NCBI GenBank assembly: GCA_963719525.1
Contig: CAVRCG010000003.1
Location: forward strand, 124,001-188,000
Length of the DNA: 64,000 nt
From: Bernardetia sp963719525
GTDB taxonomy: Bacteria; Bacteroidota; Bacteroidia; Cytophagales; Bernardetiaceae
Direction: 5' to 3'
Part shown: piece after piece, positions 8,621-17,053 of the stretch
Numbering within the stretch: the stretch's first letter is position 1
Layout of the letters: each line of letters begins with the position of its first letter
The notes under the pieces: generated by a model
The model's input: only the letters and a program-made list of their open reading frames with translations
The model's database searches: none
Told to the model about the DNA's origin: nothing
Program-made: the position numbers and the translations under genes

Positions 8621-9073
8621 TCAACTCAAAACCTCCAATTCACTTTTCTCAAAACGCCCAGATTCTTTCAAATAACCAATAATAAATTCACGAAATTCTG
8701 CATCAAAATCAGCAGTATCAAAATTTTCTAGCAAAACTGTTTTATCTTCCTCAAATTCTCTATTTTTTCTCAAAAAATCAGGCACATTATGCTGCACCGA
8801 AAAGCGTAGAAAACGAATTTCTGCATTATCAAAGTCATCTTTTATTGCTTTTGCAAAAAAATCAAAACTCTTATTTACCTGCGCTAATTTTGTATAAGGA
8901 TTCCAAGAAAATTGTGCCATCATAGACTCACACGCAGCACGATAAGCCAACAAAAGTGCAGATGGATTTTCTATTTCTTGAAGTTCTTTTAATAATCGTT
9001 CTATTTTTCGTTCATTACCTATGGCTTCAAAATATTTTTTATGTATTTCTTTCTCTTCGTTATTCATAATCAA
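8621..9073 (-). CDS. Conserved-looking hypothetical protein, all-helical
   Basis: A 150-residue acidic protein with predicted alpha-helical character throughout (RKIERLLKELQEIENPSALLLAYRAACESMMAQF) and no membrane segment or signal peptide. The start may be either of two ATGs, six bases apart, at 9073 or 9067. The composition and codon use look normal for the window. I recognise no characterised family. It resembles small proteins often found in Bacteroidota without a known role. Confidence 0.65.
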   Translation of the reverse strand: MIMNNEEKEIHKKYFEAIGNERKIERLLKELQEIENPSALLLAYRAACESMMAQFSWNPYTKLAQVNKSFDFFAKAIKDDFDNAEIRFLRFSVQHNVPDFLRKNREFEEDKTVLLENFDTADFDAEFREFIIGYLKESGRFEKSELEVLS

Positions 9074-9270
9074 ACTGGTTTGTGTAAAAATGTATGTATA
9101 ATTAATCCATTTTTAATGTAAAAGTTTGAAAAAAAATAGTTTTTTGAAATGAAGAATAAAGTTTTACTAAGAAGTTGTATAATCCTCATAAGCGTAATTT
9201 AATTGTGTCATCTTTCAGTTAGCTTGGCTGCTTGCTTGGCAGGTCGTAATTCGTAATTTGAAATTGCTTT

Positions 9271-9747
9271 CTATTTCATCTGATATTTCTCATAATATTC
9301 ATCTGCTGGAAGATTGGATGAAGAAGCAGCAGCAACAGCCAGTTCATCACAACGTTCATTTTCAGGGATTCCTGCGTGTCCTTTTACCCATTGAAAAGTA
9401 ACTTGATGTTTTCTGTAAATTTCTAAAAAACGTTTCCAAAGGTCAGCATTTAGGCGAGGTTCTCCTTTGTTGATAAACTTTTTTTTCTCCCAGCCTAAGA
9501 CCCATTTTTTCTCTACTGCATCAACCACATATTTGGAATCTGAATATACTTTTATTTTCATATTTGGCTTCTTTAATGCTTCTAAGCCTATTATTACTGC
9601 TAAAAGTTCCATTCTATTATTGGTCGTGCAACGAAAACCTGCCGAAAATTCTTTTCGCAATCCTAATGATTTGGCGATTAATACTGTTCCATATCCTCCT
9701 CTTCCTGGGTTTCCTTGTGCTGCTCCGTCGGTGTACATTTCTATCAT
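9271..9747 (-). CDS. rnhA: Ribonuclease HI
   Basis: A 158-residue RNase HI that removes RNA from RNA-DNA hybrids such as R-loops and Okazaki primers. The four metal-binding acids align with the E. coli enzyme: Asp7 (MYTDGAAQGNPG), Glu47 (NNRMELLA), Asp70 (VYSDSKYV) and Asp134 (ENERCDELA). The conserved catalytic His is in WVKGHAG near residue 124. The length is standard and the protein is complete. It is monocistronic. Confidence 0.95.
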   Translation of the reverse strand: MIEMYTDGAAQGNPGRGGYGTVLIAKSLGLRKEFSAGFRCTTNNRMELLAVIIGLEALKKPNMKIKVYSDSKYVVDAVEKKWVLGWEKKKFINKGEPRLNADLWKRFLEIYRKHQVTFQWVKGHAGIPENERCDELAVAAASSSNLPADEYYEKYQMK

Positions 9748-9896
9748 TTTTTAGGGTGGTTAGGGATTAATTTTTAGGGATTAATAAACACAAATCAATT
9801 ATTTTGAATTGTAAAAGTAACTAATTCTTTAAAAACTAAAAGCTAGATGTAGAGTTGATTATCAAAAAGCAATTCATTTTTTAAACTACATTTTTT

Positions 9897-10265
9897 ATGG
9901 AATTACTCAAACATTATATTCATTATATAGCTATTGCTGTTGAAATTTTAGGAATTTTGACAATAGTTTTAGGAATTTTATACGCCTTTTTTTTAGCCTT
10001 AAAGCAAAGTAACGAAGACAAATATACGATTGTCAGACAAAAAATAGGCAAATCAATTCTTTTAGGTTTAGAAATTTTGGTAGCAGCAGATATTATTTTT
10101 ACAATCGTTACTGAGCCCACTCTCGAACAGGTTTTGACTTTAGGATTAATCGTCTTGATTCGTACTTTTCTGAGTCTTTCTCTTCAAGTAGAATTAGAAG
10201 GACGTTTTCCGTGGCAAAGCAAAGAAGCAAAAAAAGTAAGTAATCAAGAGGAAACAATCACTTAA
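9897..10265 (+). CDS. DUF1622 family membrane protein
   Basis: A 122-residue protein with three predicted membrane helices, near residues 10-34, 51-72 and 78-95. The pattern of GLEILVAADIIFTI followed by LGLIVLIRTFLSLSLQVELEGRFPW is the signature of DUF1622. The function is unknown. The hydrophilic tail (KEAKKVSNQEETIT) would be cytoplasmic or periplasmic. No partner gene lies next to it. Confidence 0.8.
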   Translation: MELLKHYIHYIAIAVEILGILTIVLGILYAFFLALKQSNEDKYTIVRQKIGKSILLGLEILVAADIIFTIVTEPTLEQVLTLGLIVLIRTFLSLSLQVELEGRFPWQSKEAKKVSNQEETIT

Positions 10266-10449
10266 AATTAGTTTATTTTTCTACTTTTCATCGTAACAAA
10301 TGGCTCGCTAATAGAATATGAAAAGATTTATGGCTCAAAAAGTAGTTGATTACATAAAGTTGCTCGAAAATTGTTTATAGTATTACAAATAAATCTACAA
10401 AAAATACTAAACTAGGTTTTTATCAAGCTAGATTTTGAAGAATATAATT

Positions 10450-11724
10450 ATGGAAATACCTATTTATAAAGAAATAATCGTCATTTTGTTGCTACTTGCT
10501 TTTACGTCTTGCAGTACAGAAGAAAGTAAAAATACGAACGAAACAGTAGTTCTAAATTCCTCTATTCCAAATAAAAATTCCTCACAAGCTCAAAATTCAA
10601 CCAGAAAGGATAGTGTTTCGTTTGCTTCTTATACAGATTCTGTCAAAATTATTCTTGGAGATTTTAAGGTAAGTGAAGCGCAAGCAGAACGCCTTTCTAA
10701 GTTGATGAGTGAAATGATTGTACAAGCAAAAAGTCAGAAACAACAGGTTCAAAATATAGAGGGAAGCAGAGGAAAAGAAGGGACAGGTTCTGAGGCTTTT
10801 AGAAAAAAGGCTCCAAAAGATGTGAGTACGTATTTGTATATGAAAGTAGATTCTTTTCCTCAACATTTATTACCCAAAAACACGAAAAATTTATATATTG
10901 GAGCAGCTACAGAGGGAGAAGAACAGTATTTGTACGGACTTAGTAATGACGGAAATCTAAGAAAATTAGCCAAACTTCCAACTGATTTTACATTTAATCC
11001 TTCCAAAAAAATAGAATCATATTACAAAAACGGAAAGATTTTTATTTGTTCAGAACAGAGTTATAAAGCGACTATTATTTGTGGAATTTTTAATTTTGAT
11101 GCAGGAAAAAGTATGCTCACTTTAGAAGACCAAACCGCTAGAGATTATTCAGTTGAAGCGATTGCGAAGGCACAAAAAGCAGTAGAAAATGGAAATATTA
11201 TTGAAGCCGTAAATTTTTATGAACAGGTTATGTATCCACATAATTACATGCAAGTAGAAACAGAAACCATTAATCTACTCAAAAAAACATATTCTGTTCT
11301 TCAAAAATTGGAAAAAGAACGCAACTATGATTCTGCAACGCTTGTTTTGGAAAGTATTTTTGATTTTTGGGGAACAGAATTTTTATTAAATATTGAAACG
11401 CCAGAGCAGTTACAATCCCTTTTTAAGAGTAATAATTTTGAGCTTACTCAAAAAGAGTATATCACTATTTTAGAAAAACATGGAAGCCTGCTTTTACAAT
11501 CTAGAAAATATGTGGATGCCGTAGAAATAAACAAAAAACTCACTCAAATCACACCTACTTCTGCTATCGCTTATCTTCAACTTGGCAATGCGTATTATAA
11601 TCTGGAACGTTTGGAAGACAGTCAGAACGCTTACAAAAAATATAAAGAAATTATCGCCACAATAGGACAAAAAACAGACAAAGAAACGATGAAGGAAGTT
11701 GAAAAAAGATTAAACGAAAAGTAG
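10450..11724 (+). CDS. Lipoprotein with TPR-like repeats
   Basis: From the ATG at 10450 the product is 424 residues. An upstream in-frame TTG at 10435 is less likely. A lipoprotein signal ends in LAFTSC with the modified Cys at residue 21. A Ser/Thr/Asn-rich linker follows, then a beta-rich region (about 140-230), and a C-terminal block of TPR-like helices (VDAVEINKKLTQITPTSAIAYLQLGNAYYNLERLEDSQNAYKKYKEI) fitting a protein-binding scaffold. It is probably anchored in the inner or outer membrane facing the periplasm. Its exact role is not known. Confidence 0.75.
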   Translation: MEIPIYKEIIVILLLLAFTSCSTEESKNTNETVVLNSSIPNKNSSQAQNSTRKDSVSFASYTDSVKIILGDFKVSEAQAERLSKLMSEMIVQAKSQKQQVQNIEGSRGKEGTGSEAFRKKAPKDVSTYLYMKVDSFPQHLLPKNTKNLYIGAATEGEEQYLYGLSNDGNLRKLAKLPTDFTFNPSKKIESYYKNGKIFICSEQSYKATIICGIFNFDAGKSMLTLEDQTARDYSVEAIAKAQKAVENGNIIEAVNFYEQVMYPHNYMQVETETINLLKKTYSVLQKLEKERNYDSATLVLESIFDFWGTEFLLNIETPEQLQSLFKSNNFELTQKEYITILEKHGSLLLQSRKYVDAVEINKKLTQITPTSAIAYLQLGNAYYNLERLEDSQNAYKKYKEIIATIGQKTDKETMKEVEKRLNEK

Positions 11725-11744
11725 ATTTTTTTATTTTAAGTATC

Positions 11745-11893
11745 GTGTAACATAAGTTTGTTTGCTTTTTTCTACCGTCGTTGAGGCTTTGCCGTCAACG
11801 AGGATTATTGCTCAAAAACCTCAACGACGGCTTTTGCCTCGCTGACGGTGGAATATAAAACGCCACTATTTTGTTAAACAACTTATGTTACAC
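11745..11893. mobile_element. MITE-like element with terminal inverted repeats and AGTAT flanks
   Basis: The left end is GTGTAACATAAGTTTGTTT and the right end in reverse complement is GTGTAACATAAGTTGTTTA. The direct repeat AGTAT lies at 11739-11743 and 11894-11898, consistent with a 5-base target duplication. The interior carries two opposed copies of the CAACGACGGC hairpin. The right flank touches the stop codon of the acetyltransferase gene. A lone AACTTATGTTACA end occurs near 23784-23796. Confidence 0.65.
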
Positions 11894-11897
11894 AGTA

Positions 11898-12536
11898 TTA
11901 AGAATGGAGGGCAATAAATTTATCAATATTTTCATCAGTTAGTAATTCTGTGTTTTGAGTAATTTTTTCGATATTCCAGTTCCACCATTCTATTTTCAAT
12001 AAAGCTTCAATTTGAGTTTCTGAAAACCGTTTTCGTATTACTTTTGCAGGATTTCCACCGATAATATTATACGGCTCTACATCGCTAGTTACTGTTGAGT
12101 TGGCTGCTATAATTGCCCCATTTCCCACTTTTGTTCCTGCCATAAGTGTTGCATTATAACCAACCCAGACATCGTTCTGAATTTCTAAATTTCCTTTGTA
12201 AGGATATGTTTTTCCTTCCATTGCACCAGCCCAATCTTTCCCAAAAATAGCAAAAGGATACGAAGTAACTGCTTTTGTGAGATGGTTTGCGCCGTTCATA
12301 ATAAATTTTGCATCAGAAGCAATCATACAAAACTTACCAATGATGAGTTTGTCGCCATTAAAATCAAACAGGTATTTTACATTCTTCTCAAAATTATTTA
12401 CATCTTCAAAATCATCGTAATAGGTATAATCGCCTACAATTATATTTGGGTTTTTGATGATATTTTTCAAAAAGCAAAGTCTTTCATACCCTTCTAGAGG
12501 AAAAACAGTATTTTTATTTGGTATATTTGGTTTCAT
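11898..12536 (-). CDS. Vat/XAT-type hexapeptide-repeat O-acetyltransferase
   Basis: From the ATG at 12536 the product is 212 residues of left-handed beta-helix type. A longer upstream frame begins in sequence overlapping the next gene and is unlikely. Features of the xenobiotic acetyltransferase (CatB/Vat) family are visible: GDYTYYDD near residue 28, IGKFCMIASDAKFIMNGANH, WVGYNATLMAGTKVGNGAIIAANS, and GGNPAKVIRKRF. The catalytic His is expected in NGANH. Family members acetylate streptogramins or chloramphenicol, but many chromosomal ones act on sugars. Resistance cannot be concluded. Confidence 0.85.
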   Translation of the reverse strand: MKPNIPNKNTVFPLEGYERLCFLKNIIKNPNIIVGDYTYYDDFEDVNNFEKNVKYLFDFNGDKLIIGKFCMIASDAKFIMNGANHLTKAVTSYPFAIFGKDWAGAMEGKTYPYKGNLEIQNDVWVGYNATLMAGTKVGNGAIIAANSTVTSDVEPYNIIGGNPAKVIRKRFSETQIEALLKIEWWNWNIEKITQNTELLTDENIDKFIALHS

Positions 12537-12581
12537 TAGATAAAGTATAGTTGTTTTTACAATGTAAAAAAATAATCTGAA

Positions 12582-13601
12582 ATGTTGAAAAAAATAATTT
12601 TGCCTTCCATTGCCCATCTATTTCTTATAGCTAGTTTTATAAGCCTCTTACCTATTTGGATAGGAGATTTGTTTTCTCATTTCAGAATGTTTTGGTCAAT
12701 CTTTAGTGTTGTTCTGTTTATTACTTATATCATTTTTTTCAATCAAAAAAAAGTTCATTTCAAAATCGTAATGAGTGTATTTTTCTCATTACTTATTAAT
12801 TTTGTTAGCTCTTATTCGTTTTGGACAAACTCTCAGACTTACGAATATCTGTTTTTTGGAAGTCCTATTGCTCTAGAACTCCCCGACAATCCAGATGAAG
12901 ACGTACAAAAAGATACAACTGTAAAAAGTTTGTTGTTGATGAATATTTTGAGTTCGAATACAAATTATGAAAAAGTAAGAGAGTTAATCAAAGATACAGA
13001 TGCTGATTTTGTTGTGATTTTGGAATTAAATCAAAAATGGGAAAATGAATTAAAAGACTTAAAGCAAAATTACAAATACCAATTTACAGAAGTGAAAGAA
13101 GATAATTTTGGAATGGGTTTTTATGCTAAAGAAGGTTCATATTTTGAAAATCAACTTAACTTTAGAATCGAAAATTCTTTTGACTCTCCTGAACTCCCTC
13201 CTTGTATTTACTTCAAAAATATAGAAGCTAAGAAAGATTTCAAATTACTTATTCTGCATCCAACTCCTCCAGTAAGTAAAAAAGCATATTTAGAAAGAAA
13301 TTTGTATTTAGAAAAAGCTGTTACTTTTATAAAGAGCGAATCAAATAAAAATACACTTTTTGTAGGTGACCTAAATTGTTCTCCTTTTTCTCCTCATTAT
13401 AAAAAAATTCTAAAAAATTCAGGTCTGAAAGACTCCCAAGAAAATTTTGGTTTTCAACCGACTTGGAATAGCTCTTTTCCCTTCTTGATGCAAACTCAAC
13501 TAGACCATGTCTGGCACTCCGAAGATATTGAGATTCTTCACAGACAAACACTTCCAATTTTTGGTTCTGATCATAAAGCCGTTTTAGTGGTTTTTAGATA
13601 A
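12582..13601 (+). CDS. Membrane-anchored endonuclease/exonuclease/phosphatase (EEP) family protein
   Basis: The first 90 residues form three membrane helices. A periplasmic EEP domain follows, starting about residue 110. Its motifs are DADFVVILELNQKWEN (metal-binding Glu), LFVGDLNCSP (Asp-Asn), QLDHVWHS and GSDHKAVLV at the C-terminus (catalytic Asp-His). The fold covers phosphodiesterases, sphingomyelinases and DNases; with this topology an extracytoplasmic phosphodiesterase is likely. It is transcribed divergently from the acetyltransferase with only 45 bases between the starts. Confidence 0.85.
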   Translation: MLKKIILPSIAHLFLIASFISLLPIWIGDLFSHFRMFWSIFSVVLFITYIIFFNQKKVHFKIVMSVFFSLLINFVSSYSFWTNSQTYEYLFFGSPIALELPDNPDEDVQKDTTVKSLLLMNILSSNTNYEKVRELIKDTDADFVVILELNQKWENELKDLKQNYKYQFTEVKEDNFGMGFYAKEGSYFENQLNFRIENSFDSPELPPCIYFKNIEAKKDFKLLILHPTPPVSKKAYLERNLYLEKAVTFIKSESNKNTLFVGDLNCSPFSPHYKKILKNSGLKDSQENFGFQPTWNSSFPFLMQTQLDHVWHSEDIEILHRQTLPIFGSDHKAVLVVFR

Positions 13602-13616
13602 AATTTAATTTCTATT

Positions 13617-14480
13617 TTACTTGCGCTTATTTTTTTCTAATAAAAGTTTGAGGTTTTCTATATTACTTGTCCTTTTTCCACTTTCATAATCAAAAATTAT
13701 GTTGTGAAGACCTAATTCTAAGACTTTTGAGATATTTTTATTATTTACTCCATATACTATCCGATTGTTTAATAAATCATTTTTCTTTAAAAACAACATG
13801 TGATTTTCATCAACTTGGCTTATAAAACTAGAATAAAAATCAGGTTTAAAGTTTTTAGGCAACACATAATACAATCCTTCCTTTCCTTTATTAAATCCTT
13901 CTAAACAAACTTTCGTAGCTGGTCTTTTATTTTTTAGATAAACCAAAAAAGATATACTAGCATCAGCAATTATAATATTTTCGTTGTCTTCATAATTCTC
14001 AATCACAACTACTAAGCTATCTGCTACCGACCTTGAAGCGTCTTTTATATCCAGATAAAGAATAGTAGATTTTTTAGTTTGTTGTAAAAACTGTTCTAAC
14101 AACAATACTTTGTTTTTCGTCTCTTTTTCATTATAATAAAGATATTTATCTTTTAGTTCTATCCAGTTCATAGACTTTATAGTTCTATCAATATTCAAAA
14201 GTCGTTTGGCTGTATCATCATGAAAAATGATTAATTTTCCATCTTTTGTACACATTATATCTACTTCGATAGCCTCAAAACCCAATTTTTCGCTTCTATC
14301 AAAAGCTTCATCGCTATTTTCCACAACAAATTCTGAAACTCCACGATGAGCAAATACTAATGCATCTCCATTGTTGATAACTACTTTGTCTCTACTACCA
14401 AAACCTCCACCTAATACAATTACGATTAGTAATACTACTGCTAAAATCAAAAAAGTATATATTGCTATTTTCTTTACCAA
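13617..14480 (-). CDS. Glycerophosphodiester phosphodiesterase family protein
   Basis: A 287-residue GDPD. An N-terminal hydrophobic segment (residues 5-25) anchors or exports it. The catalytic core has FAHRGVSEFVVENSDEAF, the HRG-ENS motif with general-base His near residue 45, then GFEAIEVDIMCTKDGKLIIFHDD, giving the E-x-D metal ligands and the second catalytic His. The family hydrolyses glycerophosphodiesters from phospholipid turnover to glycerol-3-phosphate. It is convergent with the EEP gene, with 15 bases between the stops. The two may both act on phosphodiesters outside the cytoplasm, which is inference. Confidence 0.88.
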   Translation of the reverse strand: MVKKIAIYTFLILAVVLLIVIVLGGGFGSRDKVVINNGDALVFAHRGVSEFVVENSDEAFDRSEKLGFEAIEVDIMCTKDGKLIIFHDDTAKRLLNIDRTIKSMNWIELKDKYLYYNEKETKNKVLLLEQFLQQTKKSTILYLDIKDASRSVADSLVVVIENYEDNENIIIADASISFLVYLKNKRPATKVCLEGFNKGKEGLYYVLPKNFKPDFYSSFISQVDENHMLFLKKNDLLNNRIVYGVNNKNISKVLELGLHNIIFDYESGKRTSNIENLKLLLEKNKRK

Positions 14481-14874
14481 AAGATATTTAATTAGAACTT
14501 TTCCTAAAATTTAAGAACATAAAATTAGAAATTATAAAGTAAATGTTTGGTTAAATTGTTTTTTCAGAATCATCTAATAGTAATCTACTAACTATTTAAT
14601 AATCCTTATTTTGCTTTTTATAAATACAATTTGTCTAACTATACAAGTTAAAAACGTAACTTTGTTTTTTCAAAATTTGGTGGTGTAGTAAAATCATATT
14701 TGTTACTTTTCGGCTTGATAAATTAAGCCTCTACGTCCTTCAAACGTAGCAATTTTATTTATCAAATTGGTTTTCTTTAGAGAAACACATTTGGAAGAAC
14801 AGCGAAGATAATTTTACTACACACCCCCAAATTTATATCATTGACTTTCTACTTTCTTACTTCTTCTACTAAAC
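14481..14874. other. Intergenic region, mainly a MITE-like repeat
   Basis: No gene is visible. The right half is occupied by the inverted-repeat element at 14673-14834. The remaining sequence is AT-rich and should contain divergent promoters for the flanking genes, but I see no convincing TTTG/TAnnTTTG pair. Confidence 0.5.
14673..14834. mobile_element. MITE-like inverted-repeat element, 162 bases
   Basis: The left end reads AAATTTGGTGGTGTAGTAAAAT with small gaps relative to the reverse complement of the right end, AAATTTGGGGGTGTGTAGT. The interior holds two smaller inverted repeats, TTGATAAATTAA against TTTATTTATCAA, and CTACGT against ACGTAG. It encodes no protein. It lies 40 bases before the LtaS-like gene and so may carry or displace its promoter. 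Confidence 0.6.
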
Positions 14875-16809
14875 ATGAATACTAACAAACATTTTCCAAT
14901 AGTTACACAATTTTTCAAACTTTATGTTATCGTAATCTTACTTTTTGGCGTATTTAGGGGCATTTTGTTTTTTACTGAATTGGATAGAATAGATTCAACG
15001 GTATCCATAGAAGATATATTTTTATCCTTTTTTATGGGATTTCGTTTTGATATGGTTATAGCTAGTTACATTCTGATTTTGCCTTACTTAATTTTGGTGA
15101 TTGCATCTTTTTTTAAGAGAGAATACAAAGTCATAAATCGTATAATTCTATATTTTTTGCTTATCCTTTTTTCGGTTGCTTTCTTGATTTGTGCTGTAGA
15201 TATTCCTTATTTCAATCAATTCTTTGCACGTTTTTCTATTACTGCCTTTGAGTGGATGGACAGTCCTGTTTTTGTATTGAAAATGGTGGTACAAGAGCCT
15301 CGTTATTGGTCGGTTTTGCTTCCTTTTTTCTTATTGACTTATATCTTTATTTATCTTACAAATAAAACATTTCGTAATTTTTCTTACAAATCTAATGAAA
15401 ATTTGTATTTGAGAATAGGTGTATATGTGTTTTTTTTAGCCATTATTTTTTTGGCAATACGTGGAAGGATAGAACAAAAATCACCCATACGAGTAGGAAC
15501 AGCGTACTTTTTGAATAATGCTTTTCTAAATCAGTTAGGACTTAATCCTAATTTTACGCTCATCAGAAGTTATTTGGATAGCAAAAAAGATAAAAATAAA
15601 AGTATTCAGTTGATGGATAATAAAATGGCTATCTCTACTGTTCAGAGTTATTTTAATATTACAAATCCAGATAAAGAAAAACCATTGTTGAGAAATATAA
15701 CTTTTGATAGTACAATTAATAAAAAGTACAATGTTGTTTTGGTGATTATGGAAAGTATGAGTGCTGCCAAAATGCAAAGACATGGAAATAAGCTCAATCT
15801 AACTCCCTTTTTGGATAGTATTTCGAATAAAGGTTACTACTTTGAAAATGCTTATACAGCAGGAATTCATACTATGAACGGAATTTTTAGTACACTTACT
15901 TCTTATCCCTCTTTGTTTAGACAGCATCCTATGAAAGAAACCTCTATGAAAAAGTACAATGGAGGAATTTTTCCTACGCTTTCAGAAAAAGGATATTCTA
16001 CTATTTATTTTACTACTCACGACGGGCAGTTTGATAATATAGAAGGCTTTCTAAAATCAAATTCGTGTGAAAGAGTGATTTCGAAGGTAGATTATCCAGA
16101 TGAAGACGTAAAAACTACTTTAGGAGTTCCAGACGATGTGATGTTTGATTTTTCTTTGCCAATTTTGGATAATCTAAGTAAAAAAGAAAAACCTTTTTTT
16201 GCTACTTTAATGACCACCAGCGATCATGGCCCTTATTATATTCCAGATTATTTTACGCCAAAAAGTAAAGATATAAAAGATCAAATTGTAGAATATGCTG
16301 ATTTTTCTATTCGCAAATTTATAACACAAGCCTCTACTAAAGAATGGTTTGAGAATACACTTTTTGTTTTTATAGCCGACCACGGCGCACCTATAGATGG
16401 GCTTTATGATATGTCTATTGATTACAATCATTCTCCACTACTTTTTTATGCGCCAAGTTTTATTACCGAACACCAAACGTTTGAAAAAATAGCAGGACAA
16501 ATAGATGTTTTTCCTAGTATAATGGGATTATTAAAAATGCCTTATCAAAACAATACTTTGGGTATAGATTTATTTTCGAAAAACAGACCTTACATTTACT
16601 TCAATGCTGACGATAAATATGGAGTGATAGATAATGAGTGGTTTTTGATTGTACGAGCAGAAGATAAAGCAAAAGGGCTTTTCAAATACAAACAAAAGGA
16701 CACAAAAAATTACGCAACAGAAAATAATGATATTGTTGAAAAAATGGATAATTATGCGAAATCAAACATGCAAACCTTTCAGTATATCAAAGATAATAAT
16801 GGGTTGTAA
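14875..16809 (+). CDS. LTA synthase-family sulfatase (phosphoglycerol transferase-like)
   Basis: A 644-residue protein with five N-terminal membrane helices (residues 10-195) and a large extracytoplasmic alkaline-phosphatase-superfamily domain. The domain starts at VVLVIMESMSAAKM near residue 287 with a metal-binding Glu. The likely nucleophile Thr lies in AGIHTMNGIFSTL near 343. Further metal ligands are in TTSDHGPYYIP and FIADHGAP. Relatives transfer phosphoglycerol, phosphoethanolamine or similar groups to lipids or glycans. Gram-negative cells lack true lipoteichoic acid, so the acceptor here is unknown. Confidence 0.88.
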   Translation: MNTNKHFPIVTQFFKLYVIVILLFGVFRGILFFTELDRIDSTVSIEDIFLSFFMGFRFDMVIASYILILPYLILVIASFFKREYKVINRIILYFLLILFSVAFLICAVDIPYFNQFFARFSITAFEWMDSPVFVLKMVVQEPRYWSVLLPFFLLTYIFIYLTNKTFRNFSYKSNENLYLRIGVYVFFLAIIFLAIRGRIEQKSPIRVGTAYFLNNAFLNQLGLNPNFTLIRSYLDSKKDKNKSIQLMDNKMAISTVQSYFNITNPDKEKPLLRNITFDSTINKKYNVVLVIMESMSAAKMQRHGNKLNLTPFLDSISNKGYYFENAYTAGIHTMNGIFSTLTSYPSLFRQHPMKETSMKKYNGGIFPTLSEKGYSTIYFTTHDGQFDNIEGFLKSNSCERVISKVDYPDEDVKTTLGVPDDVMFDFSLPILDNLSKKEKPFFATLMTTSDHGPYYIPDYFTPKSKDIKDQIVEYADFSIRKFITQASTKEWFENTLFVFIADHGAPIDGLYDMSIDYNHSPLLFYAPSFITEHQTFEKIAGQIDVFPSIMGLLKMPYQNNTLGIDLFSKNRPYIYFNADDKYGVIDNEWFLIVRAEDKAKGLFKYKQKDTKNYATENNDIVEKMDNYAKSNMQTFQYIKDNNGL

Positions 16810-16936
16810 ATTTAGCTTATTCTTTAGAGCGAGAGTAAAAAACACAAAAAAAAATATTGCTATTATAAAGTTGTCACGGTTATTTACAGGTTTGGTAATC
16901 AACAAATTATCTAAAATGTAGAACAGTCTTACTTGT

Positions 16937-16970
16937 CCATAGCACTAGGTTTGCAAACTTAGTGCTATGG
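16937..16970. repeat. Dispersed palindromic repeat family, copy B
   Basis: A 34-base near-perfect palindrome. The left arm is CCATAGCACTAGG, the centre TTTGCAAA, and the right arm CTTAGTGCTATGG, with a single G-T type mismatch. The right flank (to about 17012) resembles the right flank of copy A. The arms differ from those of copy C at paired positions, so the pairing is kept while the sequence changes. Confidence 0.7.
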
Positions 16971-17053
16971 AAAAATGACATTATTAAATCAACCGTAATT
17001 AACCTTTAATGGCTTGGTAACCCAAACCTTAGCAAACGTCCATAATCAATAAT

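Noticed and set aside
11898..12617. Longer start for the acetyltransferase at 12617
   Set aside because: The extra 27 residues do not fit the family and would overlap the start of the divergent EEP gene; the ATG at 12536 fits better.
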